Below, piece by piece: positions 24,413-32,076 of a stretch of 45,547 bases of DNA. The first letter of the stretch is position 1, and the number at the start of each line of letters is the position of its first letter. This DNA comes from Bdellovibrio sp. (GTDB lineage: Bacteria; Bdellovibrionota; Bdellovibrionia; Bdellovibrionales; Bdellovibrionaceae), in the NCBI GenBank assembly GCA_014378765.1, contig JACMNA010000093.1:1-45547 (forward strand), read 5' to 3'. The notes below the pieces were generated by a model. That model made no database searches and had not been told where the DNA came from. It saw only the letters and a list, made by a program, of their open reading frames with translations. The position numbers and the translations under genes were made by a program.

Positions 24413-25020
24413 TGGCAATTTTTAGACCCGGCCAAAGACATCGTTATCATAATATTTTAAAACGTCGCGGTGGTAAAAGAAATGTGACGGCCATTCTGTC
24501 ATTGACGGCGATGGTTGATATGTTCACCGTGTTAGTTATCTTTTTGTTACAAAATTATAATACAACGGGCGAAATTTTATATATTCCAAAAGAAGTGACT
24601 TTACCAAAAGCAAATCGCGTCAATGATTTGAAACCTTCACTGGTTGTGACCGTATCTTCGAAAGAAGTTTTAATCGATCGCACGGTAGTGGCCACGTTTG
24701 ATGAAGTTAAAGCATCTACTGACTGGGTTATTCCGAACTTAAGAGATCAAGCGCGGGTGTTATTAGAAAAAGCAAAAGCCGAACAAGAGGCTAAGTTTCA
24801 GACTAAAGTGAAGAATATTGTAGATAAAACGCTCGGTAAAGAAGAACAAGACGTCAATGCATGGAGAAAAGTCACCATTCAGGCCGATAAAGCCATTGAC
24901 TACTTAACCCTTAAAAAAATAATGTATTCCATCTATGAAGCAGGTGGCGGACCTATTAATTTTGCTGTCGCAAAAGATTACGAAAAAGACAATGCGACTC
25001 CGGATACCAAAACTCAATAA
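24412..25020 (+). CDS. ExbD/TolR-family protein, second copy
   Basis: This 202-residue protein has a basic cytoplasmic start (RPGQRHRYHNILKRRGGKRN), then a membrane helix with the conserved aspartate in TAMVDMFTVLVIFLLQNY (Asp 36). The periplasmic domain is longer than that of the first copy, with an inserted lysine-rich helical segment (~115-160) before the usual C-terminal fold (KVTIQADKAIDYLTLKKIMY). The retained Asp suggests an active channel component. Its end overlaps the start of lptC by about 29 bases, which joins the machine to the LPS-export genes in one transcript. Confidence 0.88.
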   Translation: MAIFRPGQRHRYHNILKRRGGKRNVTAILSLTAMVDMFTVLVIFLLQNYNTTGEILYIPKEVTLPKANRVNDLKPSLVVTVSSKEVLIDRTVVATFDEVKASTDWVIPNLRDQARVLLEKAKAEQEAKFQTKVKNIVDKTLGKEEQDVNAWRKVTIQADKAIDYLTLKKIMYSIYEAGGGPINFAVAKDYEKDNATPDTKTQ

Positions 25021-25981
25021 GTACACGGTTCTTTTTGCATTTGTAATTGCGTTTATATTTTTGGAGATATTAATCATATCTCCAAAAGTTCTTGAGAAAC
25101 CCACCGAAGAACATGTCGAGTACGAAAAAATTCTAGCCTTAGCCAATTCTAAAAAAAAATCTTCCGTTGAACAAAAAATGATGGGATTGCATTTAGTCGA
25201 AAATAGCGACAACAAAAAAGGTTGGGAGCTGTTCGCCACGGAAGCCTTGGGCACGAACGACTCGCAGTGGGTTTTGAAAAAAGTTCGCGTGCAATTTTTC
25301 TCGCAAGATCAATCTAATTTTACCGTTACTGGCGACGTCGGCGAAATCGACGGCGCGTCTCGAGATTTGGTTATTCGCGGCAATGTCATCACCACCAGCT
25401 CAAATGGCTACTCTTTTAAAACGGATTCACTTCATTACGTTTCAAAATTAAAGCAGATGAGCAGCCCCGATACGGTTCATATGGAAGGTCCGCCTGATCG
25501 CAAAGGCACCGGATTCAAATTAACGGGGCAGGGTTTGTTAGTTGATGTTACCGAGAATCAGATGAATATCTTAGATGCCGTTGAGGCCACAAAAATAATT
25601 GATAACAAAAACTTTAAGCTCACCTCCAATACGGCTGAATTTTCTAATAAAAATCATGAAGCACTTTTCGCCGGAGAAGTTAAAATGAAATTAGGCCCCA
25701 GCAACCTTGAAGCCCCACGTGCTTTCTTTAAATACTCTCAATCCGCCAAGGTGCTTGAAAGTATCTTGCTTAATCAGGGGGTGAGATTAGTCGAAGGCGA
25801 TAAGCGCGCCACGAGTGAAGAACTTGAAATCAATCTCGTTGAAGACAAAATGACATTGCGCGGTCAACCTAAGGTGCAGCAGGGCAGCGATGAGATTCGT
25901 GGTCAAGAAATCGTCTTTCTTGAAGGCGGTAAAAAAGTTAAGATAAATCAGGTCAACGTAAAAGGAAAACCTCCAAAATGA
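24992..25981 (+). CDS. lptC: LptC-like LPS export periplasmic bridge protein
   Basis: This 329-residue protein has one N-terminal membrane helix (~9-30, [20 protein letters not shown]). The periplasmic part is beta-jellyroll-like and of OstA/LptC type: [60 protein letters not shown] and [21 protein letters not shown]. coli LptC is about 190 residues; this one is longer, with room for a second jellyroll repeat in the C-terminal half. ATG 24992 is chosen so that the membrane helix lies near the N-terminus; an upstream start at 24935 adds 19 residues. It overlaps lptB by four bases, which supports the assignment. LptC passes LPS from LptBFG to LptA. Confidence 0.85.
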   Translation: MRLRIPKLNKYTVLFAFVIAFIFLEILIISPKVLEKPTEEHVEYEKILALANSKKKSSVEQKMMGLHLVENSDNKKGWELFATEALGTNDSQWVLKKVRVQFFSQDQSNFTVTGDVGEIDGASRDLVIRGNVITTSSNGYSFKTDSLHYVSKLKQMSSPDTVHMEGPPDRKGTGFKLTGQGLLVDVTENQMNILDAVEATKIIDNKNFKLTSNTAEFSNKNHEALFAGEVKMKLGPSNLEAPRAFFKYSQSAKVLESILLNQGVRLVEGDKRATSEELEINLVEDKMTLRGQPKVQQGSDEIRGQEIVFLEGGKKVKINQVNVKGKPPK

Positions 25982-26703
25982 AAAGCACGCTGAAGATTTC
26001 AAAAATTTCCAAGCAGTTTAAAGGACGCAAAGTTGTTCAAGCAGTGTCGTTTGAAGTTGAGTCTGGGCAAGTCGTTGGACTACTTGGACCTAACGGCGCC
26101 GGTAAAACAACTTCATTTTATATGGTTGTAGGGTTAGTGAAGCCCGATGAAGGAAATATTTTTCTTAACGAATTAAACATTACCGATTTTCCAATGTATA
26201 AACGTGCGCGCAACGGACTCAGTTATTTAGCGCAAGAGCCCAGTATTTTTCGTAGGCTTACCGTCGAAGAAAATATTTTAGTGGCGCTTGAAGCTCAAGG
26301 CCTAGGTACGCAAGAACGTAATGAGAAGTTAGAGTCACTTTTACAAGATTTTCGAATCAATCATTTACGTGAATCCAACGGCTATGCGCTTTCGGGTGGT
26401 GAACGACGCCGCGTTGAAATTGCGCGGGCTTTGGCTGGCTCACCGCACTTTTTACTGCTAGATGAGCCTTTCGCGGGAATTGACCCCATTGCCGTCGCAG
26501 ATATTCAAAATATTATCCGAGATCTTAAGGCCAAAGGTATAGGAGTTTTGATCACCGATCATAACGTTCGTGAGACTTTGGGCATTTGCGACTATGCTTA
26601 TATATTGAAGGATGGGCAAATTCAGGTGCGGGGAACTTCAACAGAAATCGCCAACTCTGAGCTTGCGCGCAAGTTCTACTTAGGAGAAAATTTCCGCTTG
26701 TAA
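25978..26703 (+). CDS. lptB: LPS export ABC transporter ATP-binding protein
   Basis: This 241-residue ABC ATPase has the standard LptB length. Walker [21 protein letters not shown] is at ~36, the Q-loop region in [14 protein letters not shown] (~83-95), signature [16 protein letters not shown] (~140), Walker [15 protein letters not shown] (~158-172) and the switch His in [12 protein letters not shown]. '[14 protein letters not shown]' and the 'DHNVRETL' ending are typical of LptB over other ABC proteins. It powers LPS extraction from the inner membrane with LptF/LptG, which are not encoded here. It is followed by a 106-base gap and rpoN, the same lptB-rpoN order as in many Proteobacteria. Confidence 0.95.
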   Translation: MKSTLKISKISKQFKGRKVVQAVSFEVESGQVVGLLGPNGAGKTTSFYMVVGLVKPDEGNIFLNELNITDFPMYKRARNGLSYLAQEPSIFRRLTVEENILVALEAQGLGTQERNEKLESLLQDFRINHLRESNGYALSGGERRRVEIARALAGSPHFLLLDEPFAGIDPIAVADIQNIIRDLKAKGIGVLITDHNVRETLGICDYAYILKDGQIQVRGTSTEIANSELARKFYLGENFRL

Positions 26704-26809
26704 CGGCAAACTCTTCAATAAGTTTTGAGATTTTTTTATTTTTCGAGTACGTTTTTAGAATCGCAAATAGTTAGTTTCGTTAATGGCTTTCGATATGGGG
26801 TAAGAAACA

Positions 26810-28270
26810 ATGGCACTTCGACAGACGATGAGTTTAAGTCAAAATTTGGTCATCACGCCGCAGTTGCAGCAAGCGATCAAACTTTTGCAAATGTCTCGTC
26901 TTGAATTAGAAACGCAAGTGCGAAGTGAATTAGAAGAAAACCCAATCTTAGAAGAGGCCGAAGTTCTTAAAGAAGAAGATTTCCAAAGAACCAAAGAAGC
27001 CGAAACGCAAACTTCGGTTGATAATTCTGAAGTCGCCGTCGACACCACCTCGTCGGAAAGCGTTCAGGATCCGCAAAAGCAAGACGAATTCGAATGGGAA
27101 TCTTATTTAGAAACTCAGCACAAAGCTCCGCGTGAAGCCTCTTCTGGCCAAGAAGAGATCATGAATTATGAAAATATTATTTCTTCCACCCAAACATTGC
27201 ACGAGCATATTTACTGGCAAGTGAAAATGACGGGTTTCTCGGAACAAGAAGGTAAAGCCGCCGACGCAATCATCGCGCACATTGATGATGATGGTTATTT
27301 AAAAGTACCTCTCAATCAAATTGCGGAAGAAGAAAAATTAGATATCGATGATTTAGAAGACGCCCTAAGCCTTATTCACGAATTCGATCCGCCCGGAGTG
27401 GGCGCGCGTGATTTAAAAGAATGTTTATTAATTCAAGCTAAGCTTTTAGAAGAAGACACAAATGATTTAGTTCAGCTAATCAATAATCACTTAAAAGACC
27501 TCGAAAAAAAGAATTACGAAGCCATCGCCAAGGGTCTGAACCGCTCGATGGAAGAAGTGATAGAGATCTGCAAAATTATCTACGCCATGGAGCCCAAACC
27601 AGGGCGTAGTTACGCGGGTAACGACACTCACTACGTAACGCCTGACGTTTACGTTTACAAAGTGGGCGACGATTACGTTGTCTCTTTAAACGAAGACGGT
27701 TTACCTAAATTAAAAATCTCGAATTTCTATAAAAACATGTTAAAGGGTGGCGCAAACCCGACGGGTGATCAAAAAGCATCTGAGTATATTCAAGAAAAAC
27801 TAAAATCCGCGGTTTGGTTGATTAAATCAATTCACCAACGTCAGCGCACAATTTTTAAAGTCACCGACAGTATTGTTAAGCATCAAAAAGAGTTTTTCGA
27901 AAAAGGCGCGGGCCACTTAAAACCAATGGTCCTTCGTGATATCGCAAACGATATCGGTATGCATGAATCAACGGTCAGTCGCGTAACGACGTCTAAGTAT
28001 GTGCACACCCCGCAAGGTATTTACGAGCTGAAGTACTTCTTCAACTCGGGTATCAGCTCTTCGGATGGTGGCGAAGATTTAGCTTCCGAATCAGTTAAAT
28101 TAAAATTAAAAGAAATCGTTTCCAAAGAAGATCCAAAAAAGCCATTGTCGGACCAAAAATTGGTCGAACTTCTCCGCAAAGAAGGTATCGAGATCGCGCG
28201 CCGTACGGTTGCCAAGTACCGCGACGTCTTAAAGATCCTTCCTTCAAGCCAACGTAAAAAATACTTTTAA
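26810..28270 (+). CDS. rpoN: RNA polymerase sigma-54 factor
   Basis: This 486-residue protein starts with the glutamine-rich activator-interacting region I (MSLSQNLVITPQLQQAIKLL QMSRLELE), then an acidic linker (~45-100). The core-binding domain follows (~115-300), then the DNA-binding region with helix-turn-helix MHESTVSRVTTSKYVHTPQG (~384-403) and near the end the RpoN box RRTVAKYRDVLKIL (~464-477). GGGGTAAG precedes the ATG. Sigma-54 needs an activator ATPase; the FHA-type activator in this window is one possible partner. Its stop overlaps the apt start (TAATG). Confidence 0.97.
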   Translation: MALRQTMSLSQNLVITPQLQQAIKLLQMSRLELETQVRSELEENPILEEAEVLKEEDFQRTKEAETQTSVDNSEVAVDTTSSESVQDPQKQDEFEWESYLETQHKAPREASSGQEEIMNYENIISSTQTLHEHIYWQVKMTGFSEQEGKAADAIIAHIDDDGYLKVPLNQIAEEEKLDIDDLEDALSLIHEFDPPGVGARDLKECLLIQAKLLEEDTNDLVQLINNHLKDLEKKNYEAIAKGLNRSMEEVIEICKIIYAMEPKPGRSYAGNDTHYVTPDVYVYKVGDDYVVSLNEDGLPKLKISNFYKNMLKGGANPTGDQKASEYIQEKLKSAVWLIKSIHQRQRTIFKVTDSIVKHQKEFFEKGAGHLKPMVLRDIANDIGMHESTVSRVTTSKYVHTPQGIYELKYFFNSGISSSDGGEDLASESVKLKLKEIVSKEDPKKPLSDQKLVELLRKEGIEIARRTVAKYRDVLKILPSSQRKKYF

Positions 28271-28776
28271 TGAATTACCAAGCGCTTATTCGTGATGTGC
28301 CCGATTTTCCTATTCCTGGAGTATTATTTCGCGATGTCTCACCGTTATTGCAAGATGCGGAAGCGCTCGATTCAGTCGCGCATGGTTTTGCAAAGCTGAT
28401 TGATCTTAAGAATGTTGATTTGTTTGTAGGAATTGAATCGCGCGGATTCATCTTCGCGGCAATGCTGGCCGCGAAATTTAACAAAGGTTTTTTACCTCTC
28501 AGAAAAGCCGGCAAACTTCCACCCCCGGTGCTACAAGAATCTTACGCCCTCGAATACGGCCAAGCCACGCTAGAAATCGCCCCTTACCGCGACGGTAAAA
28601 AGCGGGTCATCATCTGCGATGACGTGCTTGCGACCGGTGGCACCCTCAAAGCATCGATTTCACTCTGTGAAAAGGCGGGTTATAGCGTCGAAGATATTCT
28701 TGTATTGATCGATCTAACTTTCTTAAACAAGCTGACCTTCAAGAATCAAAAAATTAAGTCATTGATTCAGTATTAA
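28270..28776 (+). CDS. apt: Adenine phosphoribosyltransferase
   Basis: This 168-residue enzyme converts adenine and PRPP to AMP in purine salvage. The PRPP-binding motif is VIICDDVLATGGTLKASISL (~116-135), with the characteristic N-terminal PDFPIPGVLFRDVSPLLQD and FVGIESRGFIFAAMLA. The start overlaps the rpoN stop with no Shine-Dalgarno, so translational coupling is likely. Found here in a place where proteobacterial genomes usually have hpf directly after rpoN. Confidence 0.94.
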   Translation: MNYQALIRDVPDFPIPGVLFRDVSPLLQDAEALDSVAHGFAKLIDLKNVDLFVGIESRGFIFAAMLAAKFNKGFLPLRKAGKLPPPVLQESYALEYGQATLEIAPYRDGKKRVIICDDVLATGGTLKASISLCEKAGYSVEDILVLIDLTFLNKLTFKNQKIKSLIQY

Positions 28777-28795
28777 ACTAAAAACTTTTTGCAAC

Positions 28796-29953
28796 TTAAG
28801 CGCCTGCTATAGCTTGTAAAAAACCCATGGGGTCTTTTTCAAATTCAAAGTAATTGTCTGGATTAATAGTCACGATGTAAGCGTTTGGGTATTGTTTTTT
28901 AAAAGCAATTAACCCTTTTTGCGACTTTGATGAATTACTTTTAACTTCAATCGCCCAAATAAGTTTTCCTTTTTTCAAAACAAAATCAACTTCATGCTGT
29001 CCTTCGCGCCAGTAATACAAGCTTTCATTTGTTCGACATAATTGCGCGCCAACTACTACCTCAAATGCTCGACCTCGTTCGTCAGAATTGTAGGATGACT
29101 GTACGGTTAGCTGAAAAAAACAGGGCGCCAATGGTAGTATTTTTGGTGATGAAGACTTTGTTTTTACGATTTTAGCCGAAAATTTTTCGAGTGCGCGTAA
29201 TAAGAAAGCTCCTTCATAAAGTTTAAGGTAGTTTTTTATTAGCTCGACATTACCGCGGTCTTGAATCTGACCAAGTAGTTTGGTGTAAGAAATTTCTTGG
29301 GCCGGATAACCCATTATGATTTCAAAAGCCTGCCGAAACAGGGCAGGGCTTTTTACATTTTGATATTGCAAAATATCTTTTTCAATAACTGTATTCACAA
29401 TCGAGTTTTTAACGTAGGCCGACCATTCATCAGGTTGATGCCTTAAATTATATGAGCCTGGGTATCCACCATATTGTAAATAGTCTTCGAACGTAACGTC
29501 GTAGCCCCGATTAGATTCTTCAAAATTCCAGTGATAAGCGTGTGTCTGCTGAAATCGCCCCGTTAAACTTTCCGTCAATCCCTTTTGAATTTCTAGTGAG
29601 CTTGAGCCCAACAATACGCATCGTATTGGTTTTTTATTTCTTTTGTTTTCATCATATAATTTTTTAATTACTTCGGCCCAATTTTCACATTTTTGAATTT
29701 CATCGATGAATAGTATTTTTTTGTCTTGGCCTGCTTGTATCCACTGTTGTGTGAGCCAGTCAGCATCAGAATTAAAAACTTTATCGGCACTTACGTAATA
29801 AGAACTATTCTTATAATGTTCATCGATTAATAATAAAATGGAGGTGGTCTTGCCAACTTGGCGCGGTCCGGTTAATACTTGAATAAGGCCATTATTTTTC
29901 TCAAGATTTGAGCTTAAGCTATTGATATAATTTAACTTTATTGTCTTTTCCAT
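28796..29953 (-). CDS. AAA ATPase with DUF4143 (ATP-binding plus C-terminal nuclease-like domain)
   Basis: This 385-residue protein belongs to the widespread 'ATP-binding protein, DUF4143' family. Walker A is LTGPRQVGKTTSIL (~27-40), Walker B KKILFIDEIQKCENWAEVI (~78-96), and SSSLEIQKGLTESLTGRF is sensor-like (~117-134). The C-terminal region has HEVDFVLKKGKLIWAIEVKS (~320-340), whose spaced D and E-x-K resemble restriction-endonuclease-type folds. The cellular role of the family is not established. It lies antisense between apt and hpf, has its own promoter-operator, and appears to be an insertion into the rpoN-hpf neighbourhood. Confidence 0.88.
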   Translation of the reverse strand: MEKTIKLNYINSLSSNLEKNNGLIQVLTGPRQVGKTTSILLLIDEHYKNSSYYVSADKVFNSDADWLTQQWIQAGQDKKILFIDEIQKCENWAEVIKKLYDENKRNKKPIRCVLLGSSSLEIQKGLTESLTGRFQQTHAYHWNFEESNRGYDVTFEDYLQYGGYPGSYNLRHQPDEWSAYVKNSIVNTVIEKDILQYQNVKSPALFRQAFEIIMGYPAQEISYTKLLGQIQDRGNVELIKNYLKLYEGAFLLRALEKFSAKIVKTKSSSPKILPLAPCFFQLTVQSSYNSDERGRAFEVVVGAQLCRTNESLYYWREGQHEVDFVLKKGKLIWAIEVKSNSSKSQKGLIAFKKQYPNAYIVTINPDNYFEFEKDPMGFLQAIAGA

Positions 29954-29998
29954 ATTTGATAGCTTAACCTATCAAATATAATAGGTCAACCTATCAAA
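29952..29998 (-). promoter_or_regulatory. Operator-like repeats over the DUF4143 ATPase start
   Basis: ATATTTGATAG (29952-29962) and CTATCAAATAT (29969-29979) form a perfect 11-bp inverted repeat with a 6-base spacer; the left arm overlaps the start codon (29951-29953). The 11-mer AACCTATCAAA occurs at 29966-29976 and again at 29988-29998, exactly 22 bases (about two helical turns) apart. ATAGGT (29981-29986) and ACCTAT (29989-29994) form a further inverted repeat. The whole set covers the candidate promoter, as expected for a repressor site. Confidence 0.7.
29961..29989 (-). promoter_or_regulatory. Candidate promoter for the DUF4143 ATPase, probably leaderless
   Basis: On the minus strand TTGACC (29989-29984; five of six) and TAAGCT (29966-29961; three of six) lie 17 bases apart; the -10 ends seven bases before the start codon. 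No Shine-Dalgarno exists. The boxes lie inside the inverted and direct repeats, so binding there would block polymerase. Confidence 0.45.
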
Positions 29999-30094
29999 AC
30001 TTATGCTTTTTGTGCGTCTCGTCTTGTAAGTAGTTGATCTCATTACGAGAAATTAAATTTCTGTTTTAGGCTCAACCTTGGTCTAGGCTTTCCC

Positions 30095-30100
30095 GATAAT
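30095..30100 (+). promoter_or_regulatory. Possible -10 box upstream of hpf
   Basis: GATAAT (30095-30100; five of six to TATAAT) lies 36 bases before the hpf start. No good -35 is visible at the expected distance. TAGGCT is repeated at 30067-30072 and 30084-30089 just upstream and could be an activator site. Confidence 0.25.
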
Positions 30101-30136
30101 AAGGGTAACTCAAAACACAGCTTAAGGAGCCGACCG

Positions 30137-30508
30137 ATGAAGTCCAACTACACGTTTAAACACCTGGATTACTCAGAATCTTTAGTCAATTACGCCAACG
30201 AAAAACTAAATGAAATCGGCCATTTTTTATTTCGCGATAGCCGCAGCACCGTTTACTTTTTTAAAAATAACCATGAATTTGTCGTAGAGATTTCAATTAA
30301 TACGAAAGAAAAGTTTTTCAAGGCGACCGCATCAGCCACCGATGTTTACGTCGCTGTGGATATGTCGGTGGATAAGTTAGAAAAACAATTTTTAAAAGTG
30401 AAAGAAATTTACCAGAATCATAAGAAGTTTGATCTGTCGAAAGAGGGCAAGCTTCAAGATATCAATTCGCAAATGGAGTTCGATCCGAAGTGGAAAAAAG
30501 TCGTTTAA
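30137..30508 (+). CDS. hpf: Short-form ribosome hibernation-promoting factor (S30AE family)
   Basis: This 123-residue protein has the HPF/YfiA beta-alpha-beta-beta-beta-alpha pattern: HLDYSESLVNYANEKLNEIG, then HEFVVEISINTKEKFFKATA, then DVYVAVDMSVDKLEKQFLKV. The last block matches the family's 'D.Y.aID...dKLe.Ql.k.K' signature. HPF binds the small ribosomal subunit and promotes inactive dimers in starvation. Short HPF commonly follows rpoN; here apt and an antisense ATPase intervene. AAGGAG lies nine bases before the ATG. A strong terminator follows the gene. Confidence 0.86.
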   Translation: MKSNYTFKHLDYSESLVNYANEKLNEIGHFLFRDSRSTVYFFKNNHEFVVEISINTKEKFFKATASATDVYVAVDMSVDKLEKQFLKVKEIYQNHKKFDLSKEGKLQDINSQMEFDPKWKKVV

Positions 30509-30536
30509 TTTTTTATATTATATATTATATTTTTAA

Positions 30537-30575
30537 GAGAGGTTTACTCAAAGCACGAGCAAACCTCTTTTTTTT
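30537..30575 (+). terminator. Rho-independent terminator after hpf
   Basis: AGAGGTTTACTC (30538-30549) pairs with GAGCAAACCTCT (30557-30568), a 12-bp stem with one mismatch and a 7-base loop, followed by a run of eight Ts (30568-30575). It lies at the 3' ends of two convergent genes; only the + direction has a T-run, so it mainly ends hpf transcription. Confidence 0.9.
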
Positions 30576-31853
30576 CTACTGACAAATGCGTGCAGTTTGA
30601 TATTTCTTTCTTAGTTCGGTTTGAACGAATAAAAAGTCTGATGATTTATCTGGTAGAGTCGTTCCATTAGCAATTAAACGAAAGCCACCCACTTTTTCAT
30701 AAGAATGCTTAATGAACTTGATCGTGCAAGGCTGAGGCTTAAATGTACAGATTCCTTTTTTGACTAAATGAAGTTGAATTTTTAAGAAAAAATCACTCTC
30801 CATACTGTATGCTCCTGACATATCAACCTTGTCTTTGTTCACAAAAGTGTAATTAGCGCTCATTGAATCTTCTCCGTTAGCATTTTTATAAACAGCCTGT
30901 TGCAATTCGCAATTGAGTGAATCATCCTTAGCGGCTTCAGAAATTTTGCCAATTAAAGAATAGTCAGGCCGTACAGTGGGGAATCCCAAAGCTAAGTAAG
31001 ACTTTTTTACGGTTTCAGGGGATACTAAAACGGTTTTCTTAATTGCCGAGAAGTACACATAGTTCATAATATTTTTAACAAATTCTCTAATTTTCGCCGT
31101 ACCACTTTTTTTAAGTAATTGCGGATTGAATTTCATAACAAGGTACAAAACCGTTTCGTGCAGTTTCAATGCAATTTGGTTATCAACATCAAGCTTTTCA
31201 AATTCATTTTTATTAATAATTACGAAGCCCGTATGATCTTGCACGGCCAGCTGTTTTTTAGACTCGGGGTTAGAGACTTGAATGACGCCGGTATCGCCAA
31301 AATCCGGTAATTCCTTCTCGGTCATGGCGTAAGTGACATTTTTAACAATTTTATCATCCTTTAGACCGTAGGCTTCTAAATGTAACCGGTAGGTCGTGTC
31401 GTACTTAAAAAACCCACTCGCCAATTGTTCATTTGTTGCCAAGGCCGTTCTTAAGGCCCAAATAAATAATTCCTCATCATTACCAATAAGTGCTTTCATA
31501 TATTCAGTATCGTTCAAGTTGTTGTAGGCAAAATATTTCTCCCAAGCTAAAGCTCGCTCAGGTGTTTGAACTTGATTTGAGCTTTGCTGATCAAGCTTCA
31601 GCAATTCGCGTACATTAAAATCAAATGGCGTTTTATCAAAATTTTCGGCAAGATCCAAAAGGGTGCGGCTACCAGTTATGGGGTGCGCGACGGAATTTCC
31701 GCCACCGCCGTCACCGGTGCCACGCCCGCGGTTGAATTCCTCGTTCTGTTTAATGGGGGCGCCCACTTGGTCACCGGCATGAACGATATTTTGACAAGCT
31801 AGTACTAAGGCAAAACTTAAAAGAACTGATCTGCGTTTTATTGGATTATACAT
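30576..31853 (-). CDS. Secreted protein with Gly-rich GDGGGGN motif, unknown function
   Basis: This 425-residue protein has a signal peptide (MYNPIKRRSVLLSFALVLAC, cleavage probable after VHA, before GDQ; the Cys could instead be a weak lipobox). The mature protein starts with a glycine-rich motif GRGTGDGGGGNSVAHP (~45-60) followed by a mostly helical domain. The stretch IALKLHETVLYLVMKF (~240) resembles a metal-site-like LHE sequence but lacks a full zinc motif. A C-terminal domain of about 110 residues has four cysteines, likely disulfide-bonded. GAAAGG lies ahead of ATG 31853, which is preferred over the in-frame ATG at 31904. Divergent from the TIGR02147 gene. Confidence 0.7.
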   Translation of the reverse strand: MYNPIKRRSVLLSFALVLACQNIVHAGDQVGAPIKQNEEFNRGRGTGDGGGGNSVAHPITGSRTLLDLAENFDKTPFDFNVRELLKLDQQSSNQVQTPERALAWEKYFAYNNLNDTEYMKALIGNDEELFIWALRTALATNEQLASGFFKYDTTYRLHLEAYGLKDDKIVKNVTYAMTEKELPDFGDTGVIQVSNPESKKQLAVQDHTGFVIINKNEFEKLDVDNQIALKLHETVLYLVMKFNPQLLKKSGTAKIREFVKNIMNYVYFSAIKKTVLVSPETVKKSYLALGFPTVRPDYSLIGKISEAAKDDSLNCELQQAVYKNANGEDSMSANYTFVNKDKVDMSGAYSMESDFFLKIQLHLVKKGICTFKPQPCTIKFIKHSYEKVGGFRLIANGTTLPDKSSDFLFVQTELRKKYQTARICQ

Positions 31854-32076
31854 TTTAAAAACCTTTCGGGTTACGTTGTTAATTAGTTTCAAATCAAAGA
31901 CCAAATCGACGTCTCGTTTTGAGAAATCGTAAGAACGCGCGCTTTCGTTAAATTTGTTATACGGGGTTATGACGCGGATTGCCTTATAAGATTAATTAAA
32001 ATGATAACTTGTAATTAAGCTTTCTGATAAAATTGCCGATAGATGTTTAACTAAGTTATTAAATTGATTGGATTTT

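Noticed and set aside
30511-30536. AT-rich run (TATATTATATATTATATT) after hpf as a repeat or attachment site
   Set aside because: It is not a true palindrome and shows no flanking duplication; it reads as ordinary AT-rich sequence ahead of the terminator.
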